Positions 49,024 to 60,509 are shown, numbered from the stretch's first letter. The stretch is 64,000 nucleotides of DNA from Begonia masoniana (GCA_022432975.1 CM039505.1:25489825-25553824); one strand, 5' to 3'. Made by a program: numbers and translations. The notes: generated from the sequence alone by a model not told the origin.

Positions 49024-49744
49024 ACCTATGTAACACCCGGTTTCTATTAACCGATTTACCTTTTCCATTTATAGAGAATGTTTTAAAAAAAAATAAAATT
49101 TGAGTGATTTAGTGATTAGGTTAATAAGTGAATGAGTAAGGATAAAATGGTAAATTAAAATTTATTGTGGATAACGTATTTAAGGAAGGGTTTAATGAGG
49201 TTTAGCCACCACTGTTCCTTCATTTTTTTCCTTCTCGGTATTCAGCTCAAGCTCAACAGGGCTCCAAGCAAATTTTTCCCCTCCGATCTCCATTTCCTCA
49301 AACTAGGTAAGTTTGCCCTTCGTTTTCCAGAGATTTAGTGGCTAGATAGCAGATATAGTGCAATGAGTGTATTTTTGAGAATGCTGTGAGTGAGTTGAGT
49401 TCGGGTTAGTGTTGAATCAAGAATGTGCGATGATCCGAACTTCTAAACTAGCTCCTTAGGTTTGTGAATGATGTAGGATGAGGTTTAGTGAAGATCTGAA
49501 TGGTATTTTGTTTATGACATTAGGTGAAAAGGGCTTCCAAAGTAGTTGAAACCGAGCAATTTCCAGGAGACCAGATAAGTGAAGTTTGCTTGCGCCTTCG
49601 AGCCTATATCACAAAACATTAGGAACATGCTTATTTGAATGTGTCTGTATGCTATGCATCATGTTTTAAAAGTATACGAAAATGAATTTGAATGCATGTT
49701 GGCATGGTAAGAAATGAACATAATGAAACAGCTATGAGAAACAG

Positions 49745-50245
49745 AAAAAAATAAAAAAAAAAAAAAAATAAAAAAAAAAAAAAAATAAAAAAAAAAAAAA
49801 AATAAAAAAAAAAAAAAATAAAAAAAAAAAAAAAAATAAAAAAAAAAAAAATAAAAAAAAAAAAATAAAAAAAAAAAAAAAATAAAAAAAAAAAAAATAA
49901 AAAAAAAAAAAATAAAAAAAAAAAAATAAAAAAAAAAAAATAAAAAAAAAAAAATAAAAAAAAAAAAAAATAAAAAAAAAAAAAATAAAAAAAAAAAAAA
50001 TAAAAAAAAAAAAAAATAAAAAAAAAAAAATAAAAAAAAAAAAAAAATAAAAAAAAAAAAAAAATAAAAAAAAAAAAAATAAAAAAAAAAAAAATAAAAA
50101 AAAAAAAAAATAAAAAAAAAAAAATAAAAAAAAAAAAAAAAAAAAAATAAAAAAAAAAAAAATAAAAAAAAAAAAAAATAAAAAAAAAAAAAAAAAAAAT
50201 AAAAAAAAAAAAAAATAAAAAAAAAAAAATAAAAAAAAAAAAAAT
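49745..50245 (+). repeat. A-rich tract with T every 11-20 bases
   Basis: About 500 bp of A runs interrupted by single T residues. In the right LTR the corresponding place (after CTATGAGAA) holds the first copy of the AAGGGAA...ATCCGCCCC module instead. It could be real slippage growth of an A-rich seed or an assembly/sequencing artefact. Confidence 0.95.
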
Positions 50246-51037
50246 AGGGATCGAAACAGCTATGTGTATCAGATTACTGTTAAGGGAATTAATCTGCCCA
50301 TTAATGAGTCAGTGGATATTTATAATTTGGGAGAGTTGATCCAACTCCCAATTTCACAGGGGGATCTGAACAGAAACAATGAACGACAACTGAGATGAGA
50401 AAGTAGAAATTGCATGTTTAGGAATTCAGATATCAGCATTTCATTTCATTACTGCTTTACTTACTTAGTATTAGGCTAATAGATGAGTTTTGTGATGTAG
50501 GTGAAGAAGTGACGGCAGGTGTGTTTACTGAGTTCGCTGGAGAATAGGTGAAGTTGGAGGAGCACTTCTCTGCCTCGATTTGGTATACTGATGAGGCGAA
50601 TTAACTGGTATCTGAAGAAGTGAAGATTCAGTGAGCTATGATTTGATCTAAGGATGTTAAGTTTTCTAATGACAGAAGTGATTTTAATGTTTTTGAATGC
50701 ATTCCCTTGAGACTTTCTGATAAAAGTACTCTATTGGTTTTAACACTTGTCCGTAGGCGAAGTCTTAGTAGTTATTTGATGTTTTGATACCTTTGGGAAT
50801 TTCCTCTCTGCCAAAGAAAACGTGATTTAAATGTAGTTGGAGTTTATCATTTTCAAAGTCATGTCGAGGATACAGATGTTGTTCTTTTGTTAATGGTTTT
50901 TGTTGAATTTCAAATTTTATTTGGGGTCAGGTTGTTTTGAATACTTTGAGTGAAGTTTGTAAGTTCCATCATAGGTGAATAAAGTTCACCGGTGTATGTG
51001 AGGTTAGTCGATCGGATGAAGGAAATCATCCGGCTGA

Positions 51038-52790
51038 CGTCATCAGTGGATGTCGTGTGTTAAGCTTACCGGATGATGTAGTAGAAGTCTTGTGTTTAGT
51101 GATCGGTGGATGTCTTGTGTTAAGCTTACGGATGATGTAGTAGAAGTCTTGTCGTTAGTGATCGGTGGATGTCTTGTGTTAAGCTTACTGGATGATCTAG
51201 TAGAAGTCTTGTCGTTTAGTGATCGGTGGATGTCGTATGTTAAGCTTGTTGGAAGATGTAGTAGAAGTCTTGTCGTTTAGTGATCGGTGGATGTCGTGTG
51301 TTAAGCTTACCGGATGATGTAGTAGAAGTCTTGTCGTTTAGTGATCGGTGGATGTCTTGTGTTAAGCTTACCGGATGATGTAGTAGAAGTCTTGTCGTTT
51401 AGTGATCGGTGGATGTCTTGTGTTAAGCTTACTGGATGATGTAGTAGAAGTCTTGTCGTTTAGTGATCGGTGGATGTCTTGTGTTAAGCTTACCGGATGA
51501 TGTAGTAGAAGTCTTGTCGTTTAGTGATCGGTGGATGTCTTGTGTTAAGCTTACCGGATGATGTAGTAGAAGTCTTGTCGTTTAGTGATCGGTGGATGTC
51601 TTGTGTTAAGCTTACCGGATGATGTAGTAGAAGTCTTGTCGTTTAGTGATCGGTGGATGTCTTGTGTTAAGCTTACCGGATGATGTAGTAGAAGTCTTGT
51701 CGTTTAGTGATCGGTGGATGTCTTGTGTTAAGCTTACCGGATGATGTAGTAGAAGTCTTGTCGTTTAGTGATCGGTGGATGTCTTGTGTTAAGCTTACCG
51801 GATGATGTAGTAGAAGTCTTGTCGTTTAGTGATCGGTGGATGTCTTGTGTTAAGCTTACCGGATGATGTAGTAGAAGTCTTGTCGTTTAGTGATCGGTGG
51901 ATGTCTTGTGTTAAGCTTACCGGATGATGTAGTAGAAGTCTTGTCGTTTAGTGATCGGTGGATGTCTTGTGTTAAGCTTACCGGATGATGTAGTAGAAGT
52001 CTTGTCGTTTAGTGATCGGTGGATGTCTTGTGTTAAGCTTACCGGATGATGTAGTAGAAGTCTTGTCGTTTAGTGATCGGTGGATGTCTTGTGTTAAGCT
52101 TACCGGATGATGTAGTAGAAGTCTTGTCGTTTAGTGATCGGTGGATGTCTTGTGTTAAGCTTACCGGATGATGTAGTAGAAGTCTTGTCGTTTAGTGATC
52201 GGTGGATGTCTTGTGTTAAGCTTACCGGATGATGTAGTAGAAGTCTTGTCGTTTAGTGATCGGTGGATGTCTTGTGTTAAGCTTACCGGATGATGTAGTA
52301 GAAGTCTTGTCGTTTAGTGATCGGTGGATGTCTTGTGTTAAGCTTACCGGATGATGTAGTAGAAGTCTTGTCGTTTAGTGATCGGTGGATGTCTTGTGTT
52401 AAGCTTACCGGATGATGTAGTAGAAGTCTTGTCGTTTAGTGATCGGTGGATGTCTTGTGTTAAGCTTACCGGATGATGTAGTAGAAGTCTTGTCGTTTAG
52501 TGATCGGTGGATGTCTTGTGTTAAGCTTACCGGATGATGTAGTAGAAGTCTTGTCGTTTAGTGATCGGTGGATGTCTTGTGTTAAGCTTACCGGATGATG
52601 TAGTAGAAGTCTTGTCGTTTAGTGATCGGTGGATGTCTTGTGTTAAGCTTACTGGATGATCTAGTAGAAGTCTTGTCGTTTAGTGATCGGTGGATGTCGT
52701 ATGTTAAGCTTGCTGGAAGATGTAGTAGAAGTCTTGTCGTTTAGTGATCGGTGGATGTCTTGTGTTAAGCTTACCGGTTGCCTTTGCTCA
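51038..52790 (+). repeat. 61-bp minisatellite in 5' LTR, about 28 copies
   Basis: Units contain GATCGGTGGATGTCTTG, TTAAGCTTACCGGATGATG, and CTTGTCGTTTAGT. From 51343 to 52746 the GATCGG landmark recurs in exactly 23 periods of 61 bp, most units being identical. Edge units are more diverged, as expected for growth from the middle. Confidence 0.96.
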
Positions 52791-53086
52791 GCGGCAGATG
52801 CGTTTGACCTTTGAAATTTTCAAGGTATTTCGGGATTTAAACCTTTACTTCTTTTGACCGATTATTCCTTAACATCCCAACCAATTATTCAAGCACTGTT
52901 CTATGGTTTTGTTTAACTCTATTTTTGCTCAAATGATTTCCGCTGCAGTTTTTTAAATGTTTTGAGGTTTTAGAAAATGTCAAATTTTGACTTTCGAGCG
53001 AAGTTTTAAATTTAGTCCGAAGTTTCTTGGTTATGTTCGAGCTATGTGTAACGAACCGGGTTTATATAATTCGGGGCGTCACAGTA

Positions 53087-53097
53087 TGGTATCAGAG
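53087..53097 (+). other. Primer-binding site, initiator-Met type
   Basis: TGGTATCAGAG lies three bases after the left LTR end and matches the initiator-Met tRNA complement over these 11 bases. Confidence 0.88.
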
Positions 53098-53166
53098 ACA
53101 TTCAGTTAAACCGTTCAAAAGATTACTCATCAGTATCAATCGTTGCATGGAAGTACTTCAACAACT

Positions 53167-53226
53167 GTAAGTGTTCATGTTAACCTTAGTTAATAGATAT
53201 TTAAGAGTGTAATTAACCCTGTGCAG
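53167..53226 (+). other. Candidate leader intron upstream of gag
   Basis: AACT/GTAAGTGTT (53167) and CCCTGTGCAG/GAATTT (53226) bound 60 bp between the primer-binding site and the gag ATG at 53239. The length is near the lower limit for plant introns. It parallels 21886-21953. Confidence 0.45.
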
Positions 53227-53238
53227 GAATTTAGTACA

Positions 53239-56200
53239 ATGGCCAGACGCCCAGGGAGACCTAGAGTGCCAAGAAAAATGCCAAATGTGAGAGAGGAAGA
53301 GGAGCCTAGTGTGATTAGGCAGCTGACGGATTTAGTGCGTCAGCAAACTGATCTAGTGCGCCAACAGTCTGACCAACTAGGAGTACTGTTGAACCGAGAG
53401 GTGCAAGGAAGTGCCAACTCGGGTTCTAACAATGAACATTCTGGAGATAGATTTCGCAGACTAAGACCACCCACGTTTGATGGACAGTCATTTGATCCAG
53501 TTATTGCTGACGGATGGCTTAGAAAGATTGAAAGTATGTTTAGGTGTGCCAACATTGGAGAAGGAGACAAGGTCACATTGGCAACATTCCACTTGGCTGG
53601 TGAAGCTCAACTCTGGTGGGAAACAATTGAGACCACCACTGATGTTATGGGATGCCTTGGTCACAGTTCAAGGACGTCTTCTATGGGAAGTATTTTAACA
53701 GCACAGTCCAAACCGCGAAGAAATTGGAGTTTCTAAACTTGAAGCAAACAGGGTCTGTGGCCGAGTACAGTAGAAAATTTAAGTCCTTGTCCAGGTTTAC
53801 TGGACATTTTGCTCACAAGGAAGAGGATAAAGTGTTTAAATTTATGCATGGACTGAAGCCAGAAATCTACCGAGGGGTTAAATTTTGTGGTATTAAAGGC
53901 TTGACATTCAGCGAGGTTGTGTCCACTGCCCTGGAAGTGGAAGAAGCTGAAAGGAAGTGTGCTGGACCAAAGGAGGTCCCACAAAGGTTTAACCAGCCAC
54001 ACCAACTAAGAGGAACGAAGAGGCCAAGTGAAGGCCAAAATAGCCAAGGAGCGGGAGGGAAAGTACAGAATGTCAGGAAATTTCCCCAGTGTCCTAAGTG
54101 TTTGAAGAACCACCCGGGGGAATGCAGACTGGGCTTTGGGAAGTGCTTCAACTGTGAGGAGGTTGGACACACGTTCAAGGAATGCTCGAAGCCTACAATC
54201 ACCAGATGCTACAATTGTAACAAGGTCGGCCACATTAGCAGAGACTGTCCAGTTCCTAAGAATGGCCCTGCTATGATTAAACCAAGAATATTCTCCATGA
54301 CAGAGTCGGGTGAGGAACAGCCCGCTGTTGTGTCAGGTACTATATTGATTAACTCTGTGCCTGCTTTTACTTTAATAGATTCTGGTGCGACGCATTCATT
54401 CATAGCATCTGCATTTGCTGTTAAGTTAGATGTACAGTTTACCCCTTCCATGCATGTGTTTAGTGTTGCATTACCTTCCGGTGAACGTATGCACTCTAAC
54501 CAGGTGATGCTTGACAGTGTCGTGTTAGTAGGGAACGTAAGTCTACCTGCTGATCTTATAATTATGGATATATTAGGATTTGATGTAATCCTAGGTATGG
54601 ACTGGTTGTTTAAACACCACGCCACAATTGATTGTAGAACTGGAATAGTTAGCTTTCAACACCCTAGTAATTCGAAACATACCTTTCAAGCTTCAAAGAA
54701 GAGTAAGGAAATGTCTGTGATGACTTCTATTAACACTAGATCTTCCCTGTGTGGAGAGTATTTGTGCTTCTTAGCTAGCGTTTTAGACACACAGCTTGTA
54801 GGAAAGGCAAATCCTCAAAATGTCTTAATTGTCCAAGACTTCCCCGAAGTACTTTTAGATGACCTCCCTGGTTTACCACCAGATAGGGAGATTGAATTTG
54901 TTGTAGATGTTTACCCCGGCACCAAACCTGTGTCTAAAAATCCATATAGACTAGCACCTACAGAACTTAAGGAATTGAAGAAATAGTTGGGGGATTTATT
55001 GGAGAAAGGGTTCATACGCCCTAGCTTTTCACCGTGGGGTGCACCTGTCCTTTTTGTCAAAAAGAAGGATGGATCAATGCGTATGTGCATTGATTATAGA
55101 GAATTGAATAAGTTAACTGTCAAGAACAAGTATCATTTACCAAGGATTGATGATTTATTTGACCAACTTAATGGTGCAAGAGTTTTCTCTAAGATTGGCC
55201 TTAGGTCCGGTTATTATCAGTTGAAGGTTAAATCTGAAGATATCCCAAAGACTGTCTTTCGCACAAGGTATGGACATTATGAGTTTTTGGTTATGTCCTT
55301 TGGGTTGACAAATGCACCAGCTGCCTTTATGGATCTTATGAATAGGGTGTTTCATGAATACCTAGATAAATTTGTCATAGTGTTCATTGATGATATTCTG
55401 ATCTATTCCCGTACCAAAGATGAGCATGCTAGGCACCTGACCTTGGTGTTGGAAGTATTAAAACAACACCAACTTTTTGCCAAGTTTTCTAAGTGTGAAT
55501 TTTGGTTGGACTAAGTTCACTTTTTAGGACATGTTATCTCTGGAGATGGGATATCTGTTGATCCAGCTAAGGTTCAAGCAGTTAAGGAATGGCCACAACC
55601 AAGGAATGCTACAGATATCAGGAGTTTTCTGGATTTGCAGGGTATTATAGAAAGTTCATTAAAGGATTTTCGAAGATTGCTACACCTCTTACTAAGTTAA
55701 CAAGGAAAAATGTGAAGTATATATGGACTGAGGAATGTGAGCATAGTTTCCAGACCTTGAAACAGAAATTGACCAATGCTCCAATTTTAACCCTTCTAGT
55801 TGAAGATGGTAAATTTAGTATTTATTGTGATGCTTCCAAAATTGGTCTTGGTTGTGTGTTAATGCAGAATGGAAAAGTGATAGCTTACGCCTCTAGACAG
55901 TTGAAAACACATGGGAAGAACTATCCTACACATGACTTAGAATTAGCTGCAGTGGTATTTGCACTTAAAATTTGGAGGCATTACCTGTATGGACAATCTT
56001 GTGAGATATTTTCAGATCATAAAGAGCCTGAAGTATATTTTCACACAGAAGGAACTAAACATGAGGCAGCGTCGATGGTTGGAATTTGTCAAGTATTATG
56101 ATTTTGAGATAAAATACCATCCCGGTAAAGCAAATGTTGTGGCAGATGCTTTGAGTAGGGTAACAACATCAACCTCATCTATGATTTTCGATATGTCATT

Positions 56201-57718
56201 AGCCTTAGAGTCAGAATTCCAGAGGTTTAATCTAGAAGCAGTATCTAGTGTATCAGCCATACTCTCAGCCATAACTTTAAAGCCTACTATTCTGGAGAAA
56301 ATAAAGGAAGCTCAGGCAAATGATGTGGAATGCAACAAGTACAAATTAAGCATAAGATCTACTGTTAATTCAGATTTCAACTATTCCATTGAAGGGATCC
56401 TTAAATTTAGAAATGGTGGTTTGTTCCTGCCGTTAAAGAACTTCGAGATGAGATTCTTGCAGAAGCACATTCTTCCAGGTTCTCTGTTCACCCTGGGAGT
56501 ACAAAGATGTACAAGGATCTCAGGTAACATTATTGGTGGCCAGGTATGAAACGAAGTGTGGCGGAATATATAGGATCGTGTTTGATTTGCCAACAGGTTA
56601 AAGCTGAACATCAGAGACCTGCAGGGACCTTACAGCCATTACCAGTTCCCGAATGGAAATGGGAACAAATAACGATGGACTTTGTTATGGGATTGCCTAA
56701 GATAGCAAAGGGGCATGATGCTATTTGGGTAATAGTTGACCGACTAACCAAATCAGCTCACTTTCTACCGATAAAGGTGACTTACTCGATGGATCAGCTT
56801 GCTGAGTTGTATGTGCACGAAGTTGTTAGACTTCATGGAGTTCCAAGTTCTATGGTTTCAGACCGAGACTCTAGATTTACATCCAAGTTTTGGAAGAGTT
56901 TGCACGAGGCTATGGGCACGCAGCTTAGTTTTAGCACAGCCTTTCACCCTCAAACAGATGGACAGTCCGAAAGGACCATTCAAACATTAGAGGATATGCT
57001 TCGTGCATGCACATTGGATTTCCAAGGTTCCTGGAGCAAGTACCTATCCTTAGTAGAATTCTCTTATAATAACAGTTTTCAGGCAACAATAGAAATGACA
57101 CCTTATGAAGCATTGTATGGACGAAAGTGCAGATCTCCTTTGTACTGGGATGAAGTTGGTGAAGCACAGTTGCTTGGCCCTGACATTGTGCAACAAACTG
57201 TTGAGAAGGTTGCCCTCATCCGACAGAGAATTTTGGCAGCTCAGAGCCGACAGAAAAGCTATGCAGATTGCAGGCGTAGAGAATTGGAATTTGAGATAGT
57301 TGATGAAGTTTTTCTCAAAGTGTCACCATTCAAAGGAGTTGTCAGATTTGGGAAGAGGGGCAAGTTGAACCCCAGATTTATTGGACCGTTCATTATTCTG
57401 AAAAGAATTGGGAGAGCAGCCTATCAGTTGCAATTACCGGCTCCTATGGAGGGGATACATAGTGTGTTCCATGTTTCTATGTTGAAAAAATGCATAAGGG
57501 ATCCATATCAAATTGTGGAACAGCAGAACATCGAAATTCATCCTACTCTTACTTATGAGGAGAAGCCAGTAAAGATCTTAGACTATGCGGTTAAAGTATT
57601 GCGCAACAAAGAGGTTCCTCTGGTGAAGGTCTTGTGGCACAATCAGAACTTAGAGGAGACAACTTGGAAGCGCCAGCAAGACATGATGGACCAACATCCA
57701 GAATTATTCAGGTACTGA
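53239..57718 (+). pseudogene. Gypsy gag-pol polyprotein, nearly complete but broken
   Basis: The ATG at 53239 starts MARRPGRPRVPRK. The gag core (LWWETIETTTDV, then WSQFKDVFYGKYF after a frameshift near 53650) leads to two zinc knuckles (CFNCEEVGHTFKEC, CYNCNKVGHISRDC; about 54150-54250). Protease LIDSGATHSF and ILGMDWL are intact. RT has [30 protein letters not shown] and FIDD (55383-55394). RNase H, the integrase zinc site ([11 protein letters not shown]) and a DDE core ([29 protein letters not shown]) follow, then a chromodomain-like end ([18 protein letters not shown]). Defects: stops at 54984, 55512 and about 56527, and frameshifts near 53650, 55625, 56020 and 56420. The longest intact stretch (56546-57718) covers the integrase core and tail. 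Confidence 0.94.
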
Positions 57719-57752
57719 ATTTTGAGGACAAAATTCTTTAAGGAGGGTAGAT

Positions 57753-60509
57753 TGTAACACCCGGTTTCTATTAACCGATTTACCTTTTCCATTTATAGAG
57801 AATGTTTTAAAAAAAAATTGAAATTTGAGTGATTTAGTGATTAGGTTAATAAGTGAATGAGTAATGATAAAATGGTAAATTGAAATTTATTGTGGATAAC
57901 GTATTTAAGGAAGGGTTTAATGAGGTTTAGCCGCCTTTGTTCCTTCATTTTTTTTCCTTCTCGGTATTCAGCTCAAGCTCAATAGGGCTCCAAGCGAATT
58001 TTTCCCCTCCGATCTCCATTTCCTCAAACTAGGTAAGTTTTCCCTTCGTTTTCCTGAGATTTAGTGGCTAGATAGCAGAGAGAGTGCAATGAGTGTATTT
58101 TTGAGAATGCTGTGAGTGAGTTGAGTTCGGGTTAGTGTTGAATCAAGAATGTGCGATGATCCGAACTTCTAAACTAGCTCCTTAGGTTTGTGAATGATGT
58201 AGGATAAGGTTTAGTGAAGATCTGAATGGTATTTTGTTTATGACATTAGGTGAACAGGGCTTCCAAAGTAGTTGAAACCGAGCGATTTCCAGGAGACCAG
58301 GTAAGTGAAGTTTGCTTGCGTCTTCGGGCCTACATTACAAAACATTAGGAACATGCTTATTTGAATGTGTCTGTATGCTATGCATCATGTTTTAAAAGTA
58401 TACGAAAATGAATTTGAATGCATGTTGGCATGGTAAGGAATGAACATAATGAAACAGCTATGAGAATCAGATTTACTGTTAAGGGAAATAATCCGCCCCT
58501 TAATGAGACAGTGGATATTTATACTTTGGGAGAGTTGATCCAACTCTCAATTTCACAGGGGGTCGGAAACAGCTATGTGTATCAGATTACTGTTAAGGGA
58601 ATTAATCCGCCCCTTAATGAGTCAGTGGATATTTATACTTTGGGAGAGTTGATCCAACTCCCAATTTCACAGGGGGATCTGAACAGAAACGATGAACGAC
58701 AACTGAGATGAGAAAGTAGAAATTGCATGTTTAGGAATTTAGATATCAGCATTTCATTTCATTACTGCTTTACTTACTTAGAATTAGGCTAATAGATGAG
58801 TTTTGTGATGTAGGTGAAGAAGTGACGGCAGGTGTGTTTACTGAGTTCGCTGGAGAATAGGTGAAGTTGGAGGAGCACTTCTATGTCTCGATTTGGTATA
58901 CTGATGAAGCGGATTAACTGGTGTGTGAAGAAGTGAAGATTCAGTGAGCTATGATTTGATCTAAGGATGTTAAGTTTTCTAATGACAGAAGTGATTTTAA
59001 TGTTTTTGGATGCATTCCCTTGAGACTTTCTGATAAAAGTACTCTGTTGGTTTTAACACTTGTCCGTAGGCGAAGTCTTAGTAGTTATTTGATGTTTTGA
59101 TACCTTTGGGAATTTCCTCTCTGCCAAAGAAAACTTGATTTAAATGTAGTTGGAGTTTATCATTTTCAAAGTCATGTCGAGGATACAGATGTTGTTCTTT
59201 TGTTAATGGTTTTTGTTGAATTTCAAATGTTATTTGGGGTCAGGTTGTTTTGAACGCTTTGAGTGAAGTTTGTAAGTTCCATCATAGGTGAATAAAGTTC
59301 ACCGGTGGATGTGAGGTTAGTCGATCGGATGAAGGAAATCATCCGGCTGACGTCATCGGTGGATGTCGTGTGTTAAGCTTATCGGATGATGTAATAGAAA
59401 GTCTTGTTGTTTAGTGATCGGTGGATGTCTTGTGTTAAGCTTACCAGATGATGTAGTAGAAGTCTTGTCGTTTGGTGATCGGTGGATGTCTTGTGTTAAG
59501 CTTACCGGATGATGTAGTATAAGTCTTGTCGTTTAGTGATCGGTGGATGTCGTATGTTAAGCTTACCGGAAGATGTAGTAGAAGTCTTGTCGTTTAGTGA
59601 TCGGTGGATGTCGTGTGTTAAGCTTACCGGATGATGTGATCGGTGGATGTCTTGTGTTAAGCTTACCGATGATGTAGTAGAAGTCTTGTCGTTTAGTGAT
59701 CGGTGGATGTCGTGTGTTAAGCTTACCGATGATGTAGTAGAAGTCTTGTCGTTTAGTGATCGGTGGATGTCGTGTGTTAAGCTTACCGATGATGTAGTAG
59801 AAGTCTTGTCGTTTAGTGATCGGTGGATGTCTTGTGTTAAGCTTACCGATGATGTAGTAGAAGTCTTGTCGTTTAGTGATCGGTGGATGTCTTGTGTTAA
59901 GCTTACCGATGATGTAGTAGAAGTCTTGTCGTTTAGTGATCGGTGGATGTCTTGTGTTAAGCTTACCGATGATGTAGTAGAAGTCTTGTCGTTTAGTGAT
60001 CGGTGGATGTCGTGTGTTAAGCTTACCGATGATGTAGTAGAAGTCTTGTCGTTTAGTGATCGGTGGATGTCGTGTGTTAAGCTTACCGATGATGTAGTAG
60101 AAGTCTTGTCGTTTAGTGATCGGTGGATGTCTTGTGTTGTAGTTGAAACTTTTGTTGTTTAGTCACCGGAAGAAGTCTTTTTGCTATCTGTTTCAGCCTC
60201 TTCCGTTGACTTTGCTCAGTGGCAGATGCGTTTGACCTTTGAAATTTTCAAGGTATTTCGTGATTTAAACCTTTACTTCTTTTGACCGATTATTCCTTAA
60301 CATCCCAACCAATTATTCAAGCACTGTTCTATGGTTTTGTTTAACTCTATTTTTGCTCAAATGATTTTCGCTGCAGTTCTTTAAATGTTTTGAGGTTTTA
60401 GAAATGTCAAATTTTGACTTTCGAGCGAAGTTTTAAATTAGTCTGAAGTTTCTTGGTTATGTTCGAGCTATGTGTAACGAACCGGGTTTATATAATTCGG
60501 GGCATCACA
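57753..60509 (+). repeat. 3' LTR, shorter partner with 60-bp array
   Basis: 2757 bp. TATTTAA box (57902-57908); donor (58033); intact 51-nt candidate microexon (58250-58300) followed by GTAAGT; two copies of the 114-bp AAGGGAA module (58449-58680); acceptor GATGTAG/GTGAAG (58812-58813); minisatellite 59310-60160; end GGGCATCACA. Confidence 0.94.
59310..60160 (+). repeat. 60-bp minisatellite in 3' LTR, about 13 copies
   Basis: The last eight periods (GATCGG at 59638 to 60118) are exactly 60 bp, because the unit reads TTACCGATGATG rather than TTACCGGATGATG, one G fewer than the 61-bp unit of the 5' LTR. Being a multiple of three and stop-free, it yields an open frame (59647-60162) that is not a gene. 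Confidence 0.96.

Larger units (their letters stand above)
49029..53083 (+). repeat. 5' LTR, expanded by A-rich tract and 61-bp array
   Basis: 4055 bp. TATTTAA box (49177-49183); donor CTAG/GTAAGT (49307); 51-nt candidate microexon (49524-49574) whose donor is ATAAGT here but GTAAGT in the right LTR; (A)nT tract (49745-50245); one copy of the AAGGGAATTAATC module; acceptor GATGTAG/GTGAAG (50499-50500); 61-bp array to about 52790; end GGGGCGTCACA. Confidence 0.94.
49029..60509 (+). mobile_element. Del/Tekay-like Gypsy element with both LTRs
   Basis: 11,481 bp. Left LTR 49029-53083 and right LTR 57753-60509 both begin TGTAACACCCGG and end CACA. The flanks are ACCTA (49024-49028) and ACCTG (60510-60514), a target duplication with one mismatch. 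Primer-binding site TGGTATCAGAG (53087-53097), gag-pol (53239-57718) and the polypurine tract AGGAGGGTAGAT (57741-57752) are all present. Unique parts of the two LTRs look very similar, but they differ in length by about 1.3 kb because the internal repeats differ. The coding region has several stops and frameshifts. Confidence 0.95.

Noticed and set aside
59647..60162. 171-codon repeat protein frame
   Set aside because: It is the 60-bp LTR minisatellite read in one frame, opened only because the unit is a multiple of three; it has no domain and lies inside the 3' LTR.
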